A DNA stretch of 64,000 bases, taken from NCBI RefSeq assembly GCF_035818615.1, contig NZ_JAYKZY010000001.1:102501-166500 (forward strand), written 5' to 3'. A model generated the notes under the pieces. That model worked only from the letters and a program-made list of their open reading frames with translations, had not been told where the DNA came from and ran no database searches. Numbering within the stretch: the stretch's first letter is position 1; each line of letters begins with the position of its first letter. Position numbers and translations under genes: made by a program. The stretch comes from Sphingobium sp. CR2-8 (lineage in GTDB: Bacteria; Pseudomonadota; Alphaproteobacteria; Sphingomonadales; Sphingomonadaceae). Shown here piece after piece: positions 54,831 through 62,761 of this stretch.

Positions 54831-54874
54831 GGCGGCAATCACATGGCGCGCGGCATGGCGGCTATCGCCTGATT
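54831..54874 (+). repeat. Cassette-type repeat, copy E
   Basis: A 44-bp copy, GGCGGCAATCACATGGCG to GCCTGATT, agreeing with copy D at 36 of 44 positions. Its 3' hairpin is GGCG-GCTAT-CGCC. Same orientation as B, C and D. It lies 38 bp after the gst stop and forms the inner end of the duplicated module. Confidence 0.8.
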
Positions 54875-54942
54875 TTCGCGCACGTCGCCCGTTTCTTAAG
54901 GAAAATTCCGTTATTGCGCCGGAAGCGAGTTCGCTGGGCTGT

Positions 54943-55533
54943 ATGGTGTGGGGTGACATGGCGGAGCATTCGGACAATCGAGAGGATGAAGATTTTCTCT
55001 GCGGTTTTCTTAAGCGGGTGTCGCCGCTGTGGCTGCTCAATGGTTTCATGACGACACTTACAAAACGTGATCCGCGTAATCAGGATATGCAGCTTTGGGA
55101 GGATATTTCGCTTTCCGGCGCGTCGGGTGGTGCAACGTCGGAGGAAATCGCTGTCATGAACGCCAAGGCCGATACCCGCCGATCCATGTTGGAAGCAAAC
55201 CCCGTCTTTCTGACTTCGATCGCCAGATTGACGGCCGTGGGCGTTTCTCCAAAGTGGTCAAGTGATGGAGACCCCGGTTTCCGAGCGCGCGTCCTACGCC
55301 TTTTCATACCGCTTGAAGCAATTCCGCAGATTCAGGACATGGCGGCCGAGGATGCTGGAATAGAATCTGGCCCGGATCGGTTAGAGGCCGCCGAAATCTA
55401 TCGGCGCTGGCTGCTGCAAAGCTATCATCCCGATTGGGAGCGATATCGGGAGAAGTGGCCCACGCTATATAAAACCCCCTACAATACAGCGCGGAATGAT
55501 TTCGGGCGCGATCCCAATCCCATTAAGCCATGA
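54943..55533 (+). CDS. Hypothetical protein (196 aa)
   Basis: The frame from MVWGDMAEHSDNREDEDFLCGF encodes a soluble, mostly helical protein (WEDISLSGASGGATSEEIAVMNAKADTRR; FIPLEAIPQIQDM; WRWLLQSYHPDW-like segments) with no signal peptide or membrane helix. No family recognised. It lies just after repeat E and may be another cassette passenger. Start codons at 54943 and 54958 are both possible; the longer frame from 54811 would run through repeat E and is rejected. Confidence 0.7.
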   Translation: MVWGDMAEHSDNREDEDFLCGFLKRVSPLWLLNGFMTTLTKRDPRNQDMQLWEDISLSGASGGATSEEIAVMNAKADTRRSMLEANPVFLTSIARLTAVGVSPKWSSDGDPGFRARVLRLFIPLEAIPQIQDMAAEDAGIESGPDRLEAAEIYRRWLLQSYHPDWERYREKWPTLYKTPYNTARNDFGRDPNPIKP

Positions 55534-55971
55534 ACACACGCACATTAATGGGTGTCGGCAATCACATGAATCTCAGGCAGCCGTCACGCGGTTCCGCCGA
55601 AAATCCGGCGCGCACGGAATTGCGCGGTCCTGTGATCCCGTGGAATGTCCGAAAATCACTGTCGGATTGAGAAAGTGTCCGACAACGCCGGTGGCCGGGT
55701 TTTCCGTCAGGGAGCATCGGCGCTGATCTGGCACCTGGCCGCGACCGCCAGCATGGACCGGCGCGTTTCATGTGATTGGCGGCACAGGACTGGTGGCAGT
55801 GTGATCTGGTTCCAGTCCGCTCCGATCATGGAGGAAATCCAAACCCAAACAGGACTCGCGAAAGCAAAAATCGTCTGTCGCCGTCAGTTTGATCGGCGAG
55901 CGAGCTTCTCCGCTCCTCGTTGGTTTACGGAAGGACTTCAATTTGGAATTAGGTTTAGTTACGCCATCCGT
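55534..55971. other. Spacer with partial repeats and remnant sequence
   Basis: About 440 bp with no supported gene. TCGGCAATCACATGAATC near 55556-55573 and, in the opposite direction, the complement of CGCCAATCACATGAAACG near 55766-55784 match the first half of repeats D and E. Between them lies GC-rich sequence with two short TGTCCGA motifs. It looks like a small cassette remnant bounded by half-repeats in inverted orientation. Confidence 0.5.
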
Positions 55972-56391
55972 ATGACACTCAGTATCACAATTCCTGACAA
56001 CCCGTCCGATGCCGACCGTGAAGCGATCGCTGCACCGCTTCGTGCCTACAATATCGCCCACGGTGGCGACCCGCATATGCGGTCGGTTGCGATATTGCTG
56101 ACGGACGAGCATGGCGTTCACATCGGCGGCTTATGGGGTAAATGCTCCTATGATTGGTTGTTCGTGGAGCTTCTGGCCGTCCCCGAAGAGCACAGAGGCG
56201 GGAGCTATGGCAAGAGGTTGATGAACGAAGCCGAGAGCATTGCGCGTGCAAACGACTGCATTGGTCTGTGGCTTGATACCTATGAGTTCCAGGCACGCGG
56301 CTTTTATGAAAAGCTGGGCTTCGAAGTGTTTGGCGAACTGAAGGATCATCCCATCGGCCAGAAGCGACTGTTTCTTCAAAAACGCTTCTAA
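55972..56391 (+). CDS. GNAT family N-acetyltransferase
   Basis: The 139-aa protein has the GNAT fold: acyl-CoA pyrophosphate-binding loop in LAVPEEHRGGSYGKRLMNEAE (about 83-100) and CIGLWLDTYEFQARGFYEKLGFEVFG near the C-terminus. The ATG at 55972 fits family length; an upstream extension to 55645 has no homology. Substrate unknown; small acetyltransferases are frequent cassette passengers. It lies 95 bp from repeat G. Confidence 0.88.
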   Translation: MTLSITIPDNPSDADREAIAAPLRAYNIAHGGDPHMRSVAILLTDEHGVHIGGLWGKCSYDWLFVELLAVPEEHRGGSYGKRLMNEAESIARANDCIGLWLDTYEFQARGFYEKLGFEVFGELKDHPIGQKRLFLQKRF

Positions 56392-56486
56392 GGCGCGCGC
56401 ACCTCCTGATTGATGCTCGCTTTCGGGAATGCGAACATCTTAGCGGAGTGTACCAGAAAACCTATGTACAGCCCCCAACGCCCGAC

Positions 56487-56530
56487 AATCAGGCGATAGC
56501 CGCCATGCCGCGCGCCATGTGATTGCCGCC
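56487..56530 (-). repeat. Cassette-type repeat, copy G (duplicate of E)
   Basis: Reverse complement of copy E. Beyond the GATT end the flanking base changes (GATTG rather than GATTT), which places the end of the duplicated unit exactly at GATT. Confidence 0.82.
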
Positions 56531-56568
56531 GGTCGCGCCAGCAGTCGCAAAAAGATAGGTCGAGAATG

Positions 56569-57261
56569 CTACGCCGCGCCACTGTGACGCGCCAAATCCT
56601 CCGGATGCATTGTCTGCCCGCTGCGGTTTTTCACTGCGGGGCGGTTGGACACCTTGTCGCGCCAGTTATGAAGTGCGGTAAGTTCCGAAGCCACCGGCAA
56701 ACCCACGAGATCAGCAAACATCAGGCCTGCGAACAATGTGATGTCTGACATCGAGAACTCGTCCCCCGCCAGGAACGCTTGTTTTGCCAAAATATCGTTG
56801 AAGTACGGCAGATTAGCCACGGCATATCCGCCCCGCCGCTGCCCCCATTCCTTCGCTCCGCTCCAGTCAGGCATCCGCCATGGCCGCAGCGCTGCGCCAA
56901 GGCCAGGCGTTCCATAATGGAAATAATCGTCGACGGCATCGATCAGCATCATCTCTGCACGGCGCTGCATCATGTGGATCAGGCCCTTTTCACGCGGGGT
57001 CTTGCCAGTCAGGATCGGATTGCCATCCAGATTGTCGAGATATTCCGTGATAGCCGTCGATTCAGAAATGATCGTGCCGTCTTCAAGCTCCAGAACCGGG
57101 ATTTTTCCGATCGGATTCATGGCCAGGAACTCAGGCTGCTTCTGCTCTGCGGCGATAAGATCGATACTGACAAACTCTACCTGCTCGTCCAGCCCCTTTT
57201 CGGCAAGCACGATACGAATGCGCGCTGGGTGTGGCGCAGCTTCACGATCATAGATTTTCAT
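56569..57261 (-). CDS. Glutathione S-transferase family protein (copy 2)
   Basis: Identical 230-aa product to the gene at 54100-54792 on the opposite strand, with the same thioredoxin-like N-terminal and helical C-terminal domains. The same divergent arrangement with tetR is preserved. No silent differences were seen in the stretches compared, so the duplication is recent or kept uniform by gene conversion. Confidence 0.93.
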   Translation of the reverse strand: MKIYDREAAPHPARIRIVLAEKGLDEQVEFVSIDLIAAEQKQPEFLAMNPIGKIPVLELEDGTIISESTAITEYLDNLDGNPILTGKTPREKGLIHMMQRRAEMMLIDAVDDYFHYGTPGLGAALRPWRMPDWSGAKEWGQRRGGYAVANLPYFNDILAKQAFLAGDEFSMSDITLFAGLMFADLVGLPVASELTALHNWRDKVSNRPAVKNRSGQTMHPEDLARHSGAA

Positions 57262-57269
57262 AATTCATC

Positions 57270-57345
57270 CTATCTGTCTGCCAATTGATAGATGTGCTAT
57301 CAGGGGCTCCGATGAACTTCAACGCCCTATCTGTCATTTGATAGG
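57270..57345. promoter_or_regulatory. Twin TetR operators between gst and tetR (copy 2)
   Basis: Mirror image of the operator region at 54016-54091: CTATC-N12-GATAG at 57270-57291 and CCTATC-N8-GATAGG at 57326-57345, identical in sequence. Both regulator copies should bind all four operators. Confidence 0.7.
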
Positions 57346-57367
57346 CGAGCCAACGCATGGATATCAG

Positions 57368-57931
57368 ATGACCGTAAATACAAGAGAACTGATCCTGGAT
57401 GCTGCACGGCGAACTGCTCAGGCACATGGGTATGGCGGGCTAAACTTTCGCGATTTGGCAGCGGAGGTCGGCATTAAGGCGGCCAGCATCCACTATTATT
57501 TTCCGGCCAAAGCGGAACTTGGTGCTGCAGTGGCAAGGCGTTATTGGGAGGACGCAGCCGCTGCTTTGGACGTGCTGTCCGACCAGACGCAGGACCCGCT
57601 CGAAAGTCTGCGCCGCTACCCCAATATGTTTCGCAAGGCACTGGAGAATGATAACAGGATGTGCCTTGGAAGCTTTATGGCCGCTGAGTATGATGATCTG
57701 CCAGCACCGATAAAGAAGGAGGTTCAGGCTTTTGCCGACGTCAACATCGCGTGGCTGAGCAGACAACTGGCCGCTGCGGCGCTTGCTGCTTCCAAAGTAA
57801 ACGAGCAGAAAGCACGTGCAATATTCGCGGCGATCGTCGGCGCACAACTTCTATCAAGAAGCCGGGCAGACATTTCGGTCTACGATTCGGTAATCAATAT
57901 TTACCGCACCGCTGGCCTCCTGCCGGAATAA
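57368..57931 (+). CDS. TetR family transcriptional regulator (copy 2)
   Basis: Identical product to the gene at 53430-53993: helix-turn-helix at the N-terminus and TetR-type helical core. The start at ATG 57368 mirrors copy 1. Repeat H follows its stop by 26 bp. Confidence 0.92.
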   Translation: MTVNTRELILDAARRTAQAHGYGGLNFRDLAAEVGIKAASIHYYFPAKAELGAAVARRYWEDAAAALDVLSDQTQDPLESLRRYPNMFRKALENDNRMCLGSFMAAEYDDLPAPIKKEVQAFADVNIAWLSRQLAAAALAASKVNEQKARAIFAAIVGAQLLSRSRADISVYDSVINIYRTAGLLPE

Positions 57932-57957
57932 CGTGCCCGCCACAGCCCATGATCGAA

Positions 57958-58005
57958 AATCAGGCGGTTGCCGCCATGTCGCCCGCCGTGTGTTTGGCGT
58001 CAGGC
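57958..58005 (-). repeat. Cassette-type repeat, copy H (duplicate of D)
   Basis: Reverse complement of copy D. Just beyond its GCCTGAC end the sequence diverges from the left flank (GGTTCAATG here), marking the outer limit of the duplicated unit. Confidence 0.82.
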
Positions 58006-58099
58006 GGTTCAATGACAGGCAGACCTTAACGCCTTGCCAGTATCAGTTTTCAGATATCGGAGATTTTGCGAGCCTTTTCGGCGCGCAGGAGGCAGCGTG

Positions 58100-58861
58100 A
58101 TGGTTTGGGGAATGAGTTTACCTTCCAACTTCGGTGAATTTTGGCCGGACGGAGATTTTGAGTTCGACGCCAAGGCGCGGGATGGTCGATGGAGCGAGCG
58201 TCTTCGCCTTCACTACTTGGCGCAGATTCCTGACGAGCAGCGGAGGCTGTTCGACTATGGCGACAATCACGTCGGTTATGGAGCCGGAAACTACGGCACT
58301 TTTGTTGTCGGAAAATTTACGAGAGAGCGGGGAACGGTGAGGCCGGGGAGTCCGGACTATCCGCCTTTCAGGCCGGTTGAACCCCACGAGGCACCGCGAT
58401 CTTTTGCAGCCGAAAAGAGCTATCAAACACTCGGGTCATTGATCGAGTTGAACGATGGTATCGTGGCAGTGGATGAGGCCCTGAAAGAAATAATCGAGCG
58501 ACTTGAACCCGGAATCCATCAGTTTTTCCCGATTGAGATTCGCATGCCGCGCGGTCAAATTTATCCCGGACAATATTACACAATGGTCATCGGTCAATTT
58601 ATTGACAGCTTTTTGCCAGAGAACAGTCAGGGGGATTCGTGGAGCGGCTACGGTCCAGAGTATCCGAATACTTATTCTTATAAAGAATTGAATAGAGGCA
58701 TTTCTGGACTAGCCCTTTCAGCAGAAAATTTTGGAAATGCGAATTTGTGGCGGGAGCGGAGTTTCACTAACATTTTGCTGTGCTTTTCGGATGCGTTGCG
58801 GGCAGAGATTGAGAAGTCTGGCATTCGCGTTCCCGATTCCTATCGCATGATGGAAACCTGA
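58100..58861 (+). CDS. Imm11-like (DUF1629) protein
   Basis: The 253-aa protein has the layout of immunity protein family 11: a variable N-terminal half and a C-terminal half ending in WRERSFTNILLCFSDALRAEIEKSGIRV. The family consists of antitoxins/immunity proteins to polymorphic toxins. AGGAGGCAGCGTG directly before ATG 58100 is a strong ribosome binding site; the earlier frame start at 58034 is rejected. No toxin gene is adjacent. Base composition is lower in GC than its neighbours near the 3' end, suggesting transfer. Module between repeats H and I. Confidence 0.72.
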   Translation: MVWGMSLPSNFGEFWPDGDFEFDAKARDGRWSERLRLHYLAQIPDEQRRLFDYGDNHVGYGAGNYGTFVVGKFTRERGTVRPGSPDYPPFRPVEPHEAPRSFAAEKSYQTLGSLIELNDGIVAVDEALKEIIERLEPGIHQFFPIEIRMPRGQIYPGQYYTMVIGQFIDSFLPENSQGDSWSGYGPEYPNTYSYKELNRGISGLALSAENFGNANLWRERSFTNILLCFSDALRAEIEKSGIRVPDSYRMMET

Positions 58862-58869
58862 ATATCGGA

Positions 58870-58906
58870 AATCAGGCGATAGCCGCCGTCCGCCATGTTT
58901 GCCGAC
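58870..58906 (-). repeat. Cassette-type repeat, copy I
   Basis: On the minus strand, GTCGGCAAACATGGCGGACG then GGCGGCTATCGCCTGATT: same end and hairpin as copy E, with a shorter middle. It lies 8 bp after the Imm11-like stop and cuts into the HlyD fragment. Confidence 0.75.
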
Positions 58907-59070
58907 AGGAGGGCGCATGCTCCAGTCCTTGACCCGGCCTGACGTTCGGTGACTTCGAGCGCGGCGGGGAGGAAATCGGATTCACGGGAAGGTACAAAGA
59001 TTTTGGGCCGCTCGCGGTCGGCCCTTAGCGCTTCCTTCAGCACGTCCCAGTGATGGCGCCATCCGCTCAT
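58907..59070 (-). pseudogene. HlyD-family type I secretion adaptor, N-terminal fragment
   Basis: The ATG at 59070 overlaps the stop of the ABC transporter fragment (ATGA). The frame reads MSGWRHHWDVLKEALRADRE then PSRESDFLPAALEVTER, the start of a sphingomonad HlyD adaptor just before its membrane helix. After that the frame runs into the cassette array (repeat I) and homology ends. About 400 residues are missing. Confidence 0.82.
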
Positions 59071-59281
59071 GCCGTGTTACCTTGCGCGACGCCGCCGCCG
59101 CTCTGGCGCCGGTGGAGATCGGCATAGCGGCCGTTGTTGCGCAGGAGTTCCTCGTGGGAAGCGCGCTCGACGATCCGCCCGGCTTCCAAGGAAATCAGAT
59201 TGTCGCATTGCCGGACGGCCGACAGCCGGTGCGCGATGATGATCACGGTGCGGTTGGCTGAGATCGCCTTGAGGTTTGTCT
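59067..59281 (-). pseudogene. Type I secretion ABC transporter, C-terminal fragment
   Basis: The frame reads TNLKAISANRTVIIIAHRLS then AVRQCDNLISLEAGRIVERASHEEL and ends before the HlyD ATG. This is the H-loop end of an HlyB/LapB-type nucleotide-binding domain. Everything upstream is replaced by the DUF4139 fragment at about 59281. The pair shows a secretion operon was truncated on both sides. Confidence 0.85.
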
Positions 59282-59806
59282 GGATACGCGCTGATCACGG
59301 AGCGCCGGATGATCGACCTTCCGGCGGGTAAGGCCGTCATCCGCTCCGAAGGCGTCGCCGGTGGCATGTTGCTCGAGAGTGCGATCTTGCTCGGTCTGCC
59401 GGGCGGCGCGCGCGAGAAGAACCTCGACGCCGAATTGCTGTCGCCGGGCAGCCTCTATGCTCGCGCGCTCGGCCGACCCGTCGTTCTGCGGCGGCGGTAT
59501 CCCAAGAATGGCGAGGTTCGCGAGGAGCCTGCCGTCGTCCGCTCCGGTCCCGCAGGCAGCGTGATCGTTCAGACGCGCGCCGGGTTCGAAGCGGCCAACT
59601 GCGGCCCGCTCAGAGATGCGCTGACTTACGACGGCGTGCCGCCGGGGCTCACGGCCAAGCCGAGGCTGTCGGTCGAGATCGATTTGCCTAGGGCCGCGCG
59701 CGCCAGTGACGCTGTTCTACCTCGCCTGGGTTTTGACTGGCTGACCAACTACGTCGCCCACATGAAGCCCGATGGTTGGCACGCCGAAATCCTAGTTGTC
59801 TGCTAG
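59282..59806 (+). pseudogene. DUF4139 domain protein, internal fragment
   Basis: The frame (ALITERRMIDLPAGKAVIRSEGVAGGML, EKNLDAELLSPGSLYARALG, SVIVQTRAGFEAANCGPLRDALTYDGVP, FDWLTNYVAHMKPDG) matches sphingomonad DUF4139 proteins. It begins abruptly at the ABC-transporter junction without its signal peptide and stops after about 176 codons. The family barrel should be longer. A local disturbance near RAASRASDAVLPRLGFDW suggests extra small mutations. Confidence 0.78.
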
Positions 59807-60224
59807 GTGGGCTGGAAATCGAACGTCCGAGAGAAATCATCGCGTCGGCAACGGCGCGTTTTTTTGACTAGGATCGAATAGGCTATCAGCTGTCATTGCC
59901 TCTTGAGAGCTAGCGTAATGCTCGTGACCATGGACATGAGGGCGATCAGGCTGAAGCTCAGACGGGCTTTCTATAAGCGCGCGGTATCGGATAAGAAGGC
60001 GCGAACGCGTTTCATTTCGAGCGGCTCATTCCGAGACACGATGTCATTATCGAGATGTTGATTTCGAAGTTGCCGGATTGGTCAACCTTGTTGCCGCGAA
60101 CTGAAGCGGACGCTCCCAGCAAACTGCCCCAATTTTGATAGCGCCCTGTGACAGGCTTGGCATTGATAGGCTGTTCCACTATGCGAAGCTTTGAAAGCGG
60201 GGCTACATCCGCTTTCATTGATCG
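59807..60224. other. Intergenic region upstream of the riboswitch
   Basis: About 420 bp without a supported gene. On the minus strand near 59895-59965 the frame reads KARLSFSLIALMSMVTSITLALKRQ, a possible end of a small membrane protein, but no start or full gene is present. The promoter for the riboswitch-controlled operon should lie here. Confidence 0.45.
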
Positions 60225-60432
60225 CGCCGGTGTCCCCGAAAGGGGCTTAATCGGGAATGCGGTGCGGAGGGTTTCCTTCCAAATCCGCGGCTGTCTCTGC
60301 AACTGTAAGCGGATAGCGCGATGCACATAGTCTCTCTTTGAAGGGGCAGCCACTGGGCCGGACGCTAAATCATGCGAGGTTTGGGAAGGCGTGCATCAAG
60401 CTGTGACCCGCGAGCCAGGAGACCTGCCGGCG
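60225..60432 (+). ncRNA. Cobalamin (B12) riboswitch
   Basis: The aptamer is bounded by a perfect closing stem CGCCGG (60225-60230) / CCGGCG (60427-60432). Inside are the conserved core AAATCCGCGGCTG with TGCAACTGTAAGCGG (about 60280-60312), GCCACTGGG (60349-60357), GGGAAGGC (60383-60390) and the B12 box AGCCAGGAGACCTGCC (60413-60428). It lies 185 bp before the GTG of the TonB receptor and should repress the operon when adenosylcobalamin is bound. Confidence 0.95.
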
Positions 60433-60617
60433 TCTGGTCGCTCTTGCCTTGGTCCAGAGGATGGCCGCGGCACGGTGAACTCCGTCTGAGCGACGAACGA
60501 GCGGCGGGGGCCGCATCGGAGACGTGCGTTGGTCGCCCATGGCGTTCGACCGCCGCGCGTGTCGCCCGTTCGCGCGGGTTTGCCCCGGCCACGTCGCAAG
60601 ACGCCAGAGGACGATTT

Positions 60618-62759
60618 GTGATCAAGACTATTCTTTCCAGCACCGCGCTCGCCGCGCTCCTTTTGCCTGCCTTTGCCCATGCCGAAGATGCATCAGAGGG
60701 AGCCGACAAGTCCGATATCCTCGTGCTGGGCACTCGCACCGACGATGCTAATGTTCCTACGCAAACGGGAAGTCGTCTCGGTCTGACCATCCTCGAGACG
60801 CCGGCCAGTGTCGAGACGCTGTCGGGCGACGTTATCCGCGCGCGCGGGGATATCTCGATCATTGATGCGGTAACGCGGGCGACGGGCATAAGTTCGGTGG
60901 CCAATCCGGGCAACGGAGGCACTGGTCTTGCCGCACGGGGCTTTAGCGGACCCGGATCCGTCATGCAACTCTATGACGGTGTTCGCCTCTATCCCGGTGC
61001 GGGAACGGTGACTTTTCCAACCGATCCCTGGACAGTGGAGCGAATAGAGGTGCTGCGCGGCCCTGCATCGGTCCTTTACGGCCAGGGTGCGATCGGGGGC
61101 GCCGTCAACGTCATTTCGAAGAAGCCGAATACTGACCGCACCGAGTTCGAAGCGGAAGCCGGTTACGGTTCCCAAGATAGCTGGCGCATCGCGGCCAGCG
61201 TTGGTGGGCCGGTCAACGAGCTGATCGCCTATCATTTCGACATCAGCCGTACACAGTCGGACGGCTGGGTCGATCGCGGGAATTCGAAGGGGCTGGCCAT
61301 ATCCGGCTCGGTGCAGCTACGCCCCAGCGATAGGCTGACCATCACCCTGTCCGACGATTACAGCGACCAGGAGCCGATGCCCTATTTCGGTACGCCGCTG
61401 ATCAATGGCAGAATCAATGATCGCAACAAGCGCCGAAACTACAACGTCACCGACGCGCTGATGCGCTTCAAGGACAACCGGACCACCCTTAAGATAGAAT
61501 GGGTGCCTAGCGCCGACATCAGCGTCCGCAACACCGCCTACCGGCTGACCACCGATCGCAAGTGGCGCAATCTGGAGAGCTATTTCTGGAACGGCGTCAC
61601 GGGGAGGATCGACCGGTTCGACTTGTTCGGCATCGACCATCGTCAGACCCAGGTCGGCAATCAGGGCGACGTCACGATCCGCAGCGAATGGGGTGGCCTG
61701 ACAAACGAGTTGCTGGTTGGCTTCGACGTCAACGCAATCAGTTTCAGGCACGCGAACGATTTCGATTCCGATCCGGCACCTGCCGGTTTCGCCGATCCGG
61801 TCGATCCGTTCGTGTTTGACCCGGGCCTCTATTACAACACGTTCGGTGTGCGACCCCAATATCGCACCCGGACGCGGCAATATTCCTTCTTCGCGGAAGA
61901 CCGCCTGACACTCAGCGATCAATTGTCGCTGTCGGTCGGGATCAACTACGACCACGCCAACATCAAACGCTACGTCAACAGCTATGATACCGTCGGCGTG
62001 GCGACCGAGACGTTGCGACTCGACAAGACGCTGCACAATGTCACCTGGCGGGTAGGAGCGGTCTACCAACCGAGCCCTGCACTATCGCTTTACGGTCAGT
62101 ATGCGACGGCGGTCGATCCGCTCGGTTCGTTGATCACCTTCTCCATCGGGCAGGCCGCGTTCAAGAACAGCACGGGCGATCAGATCGAGGCCGGCATCAA
62201 GGCCAGCTTCCTTGGCGGACGCGGATTGGCGAGTTTCGTGGCCTACCGGATCGTCAAGAAGAACCTGCTTGTCACGGTTCCGGGCAGCCTCCCACCAAGG
62301 CAGGACCAAGTAGGGCAACGTTCGGCGAAAGGGCTGGAGGCCTCGCTGACGCTGGATCTTCCCGGGGGCTTCGGGATCGATGCCAACGGGACGATCCTCG
62401 CCGCGCGTTTCGACGAGTTCCTGAGCGGTGGCACGTCGTTCAACGGTAAAACTCCGCCCAATGTGCCCGAAGCCACAGCTAATCTCTGGCTGCGTTACAA
62501 TGTGACTGGACGTCTCCAGACACGCCTTGGCCTGCGTTATGTCGGCAAGACTTACTCCGACAACGCCAATCAATTCCGGGTGCCTGGCTACGCGGTGGTG
62601 GATGGGAGCATTTCGTTTGCGGTGACGAAGAATGTCGCGGCAAACCTGCGGGCCTATAATCTGTTCGACAAGGATTACGCGACCACCACCTATAATGACG
62701 AGCAGTGGCTAATCGGGCGACCACGCTCGATTGATGTGTCGATCAGCGCGCGGTTCTGA
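60618..62759 (+). CDS. TonB-dependent receptor, cobalamin-riboswitch controlled
   Basis: The 713-aa protein starts at GTG 60618 after AGAGG. It has a signal peptide (VIKTILSSTALAALLLPAFAHA), a TonB-box-like SDILVLGTR, a plug domain (LETPASVETLSGDVIRARGDISI, GLAARGFSGPGSVMQLYDGVR, VERIEVLRGPASVLYGQGAIGGAVN) and a barrel ending in SIDVSISARF. The plug is siderophore-receptor-like, yet the upstream B12 riboswitch argues that cobalamin or a cobalt/corrinoid chelate is carried. A longer frame from 60372 covers riboswitch sequence and is rejected. Confidence 0.93.
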   Translation: MIKTILSSTALAALLLPAFAHAEDASEGADKSDILVLGTRTDDANVPTQTGSRLGLTILETPASVETLSGDVIRARGDISIIDAVTRATGISSVANPGNGGTGLAARGFSGPGSVMQLYDGVRLYPGAGTVTFPTDPWTVERIEVLRGPASVLYGQGAIGGAVNVISKKPNTDRTEFEAEAGYGSQDSWRIAASVGGPVNELIAYHFDISRTQSDGWVDRGNSKGLAISGSVQLRPSDRLTITLSDDYSDQEPMPYFGTPLINGRINDRNKRRNYNVTDALMRFKDNRTTLKIEWVPSADISVRNTAYRLTTDRKWRNLESYFWNGVTGRIDRFDLFGIDHRQTQVGNQGDVTIRSEWGGLTNELLVGFDVNAISFRHANDFDSDPAPAGFADPVDPFVFDPGLYYNTFGVRPQYRTRTRQYSFFAEDRLTLSDQLSLSVGINYDHANIKRYVNSYDTVGVATETLRLDKTLHNVTWRVGAVYQPSPALSLYGQYATAVDPLGSLITFSIGQAAFKNSTGDQIEAGIKASFLGGRGLASFVAYRIVKKNLLVTVPGSLPPRQDQVGQRSAKGLEASLTLDLPGGFGIDANGTILAARFDEFLSGGTSFNGKTPPNVPEATANLWLRYNVTGRLQTRLGLRYVGKTYSDNANQFRVPGYAVVDGSISFAVTKNVAANLRAYNLFDKDYATTTYNDEQWLIGRPRSIDVSISARF

Positions 62760-62761
62760 CC

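Larger units (their letters stand above)
53356..54874 (+). repeat. Left arm of 1,519-bp inverted duplication (TetR-GST module)
   Basis: The arm extends from the first base of repeat D (GCCTGACGCC) to the last base of repeat E (GCCTGATT). Its reverse complement occurs at 56487-58005 with the same length. All stretches compared, including both coding regions and the operator spacer, are identical. Sequence outside the ends differs immediately. Confidence 0.93.
56487..58005 (-). repeat. Right arm of 1,519-bp inverted duplication (GST-TetR module)
   Basis: Reverse complement of 53356-54874, equal in length. It begins with repeat G (copy of E) and ends with repeat H (copy of D). The spacer between the arms is 1,612 bp (54875-56486). 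Confidence 0.93.

Noticed and set aside
51325..58906. Classical integron attC sites
   Set aside because: No GTTRRRY or RYYYAAC core pairs were found at the repeats, and no integron integrase gene is in the window.
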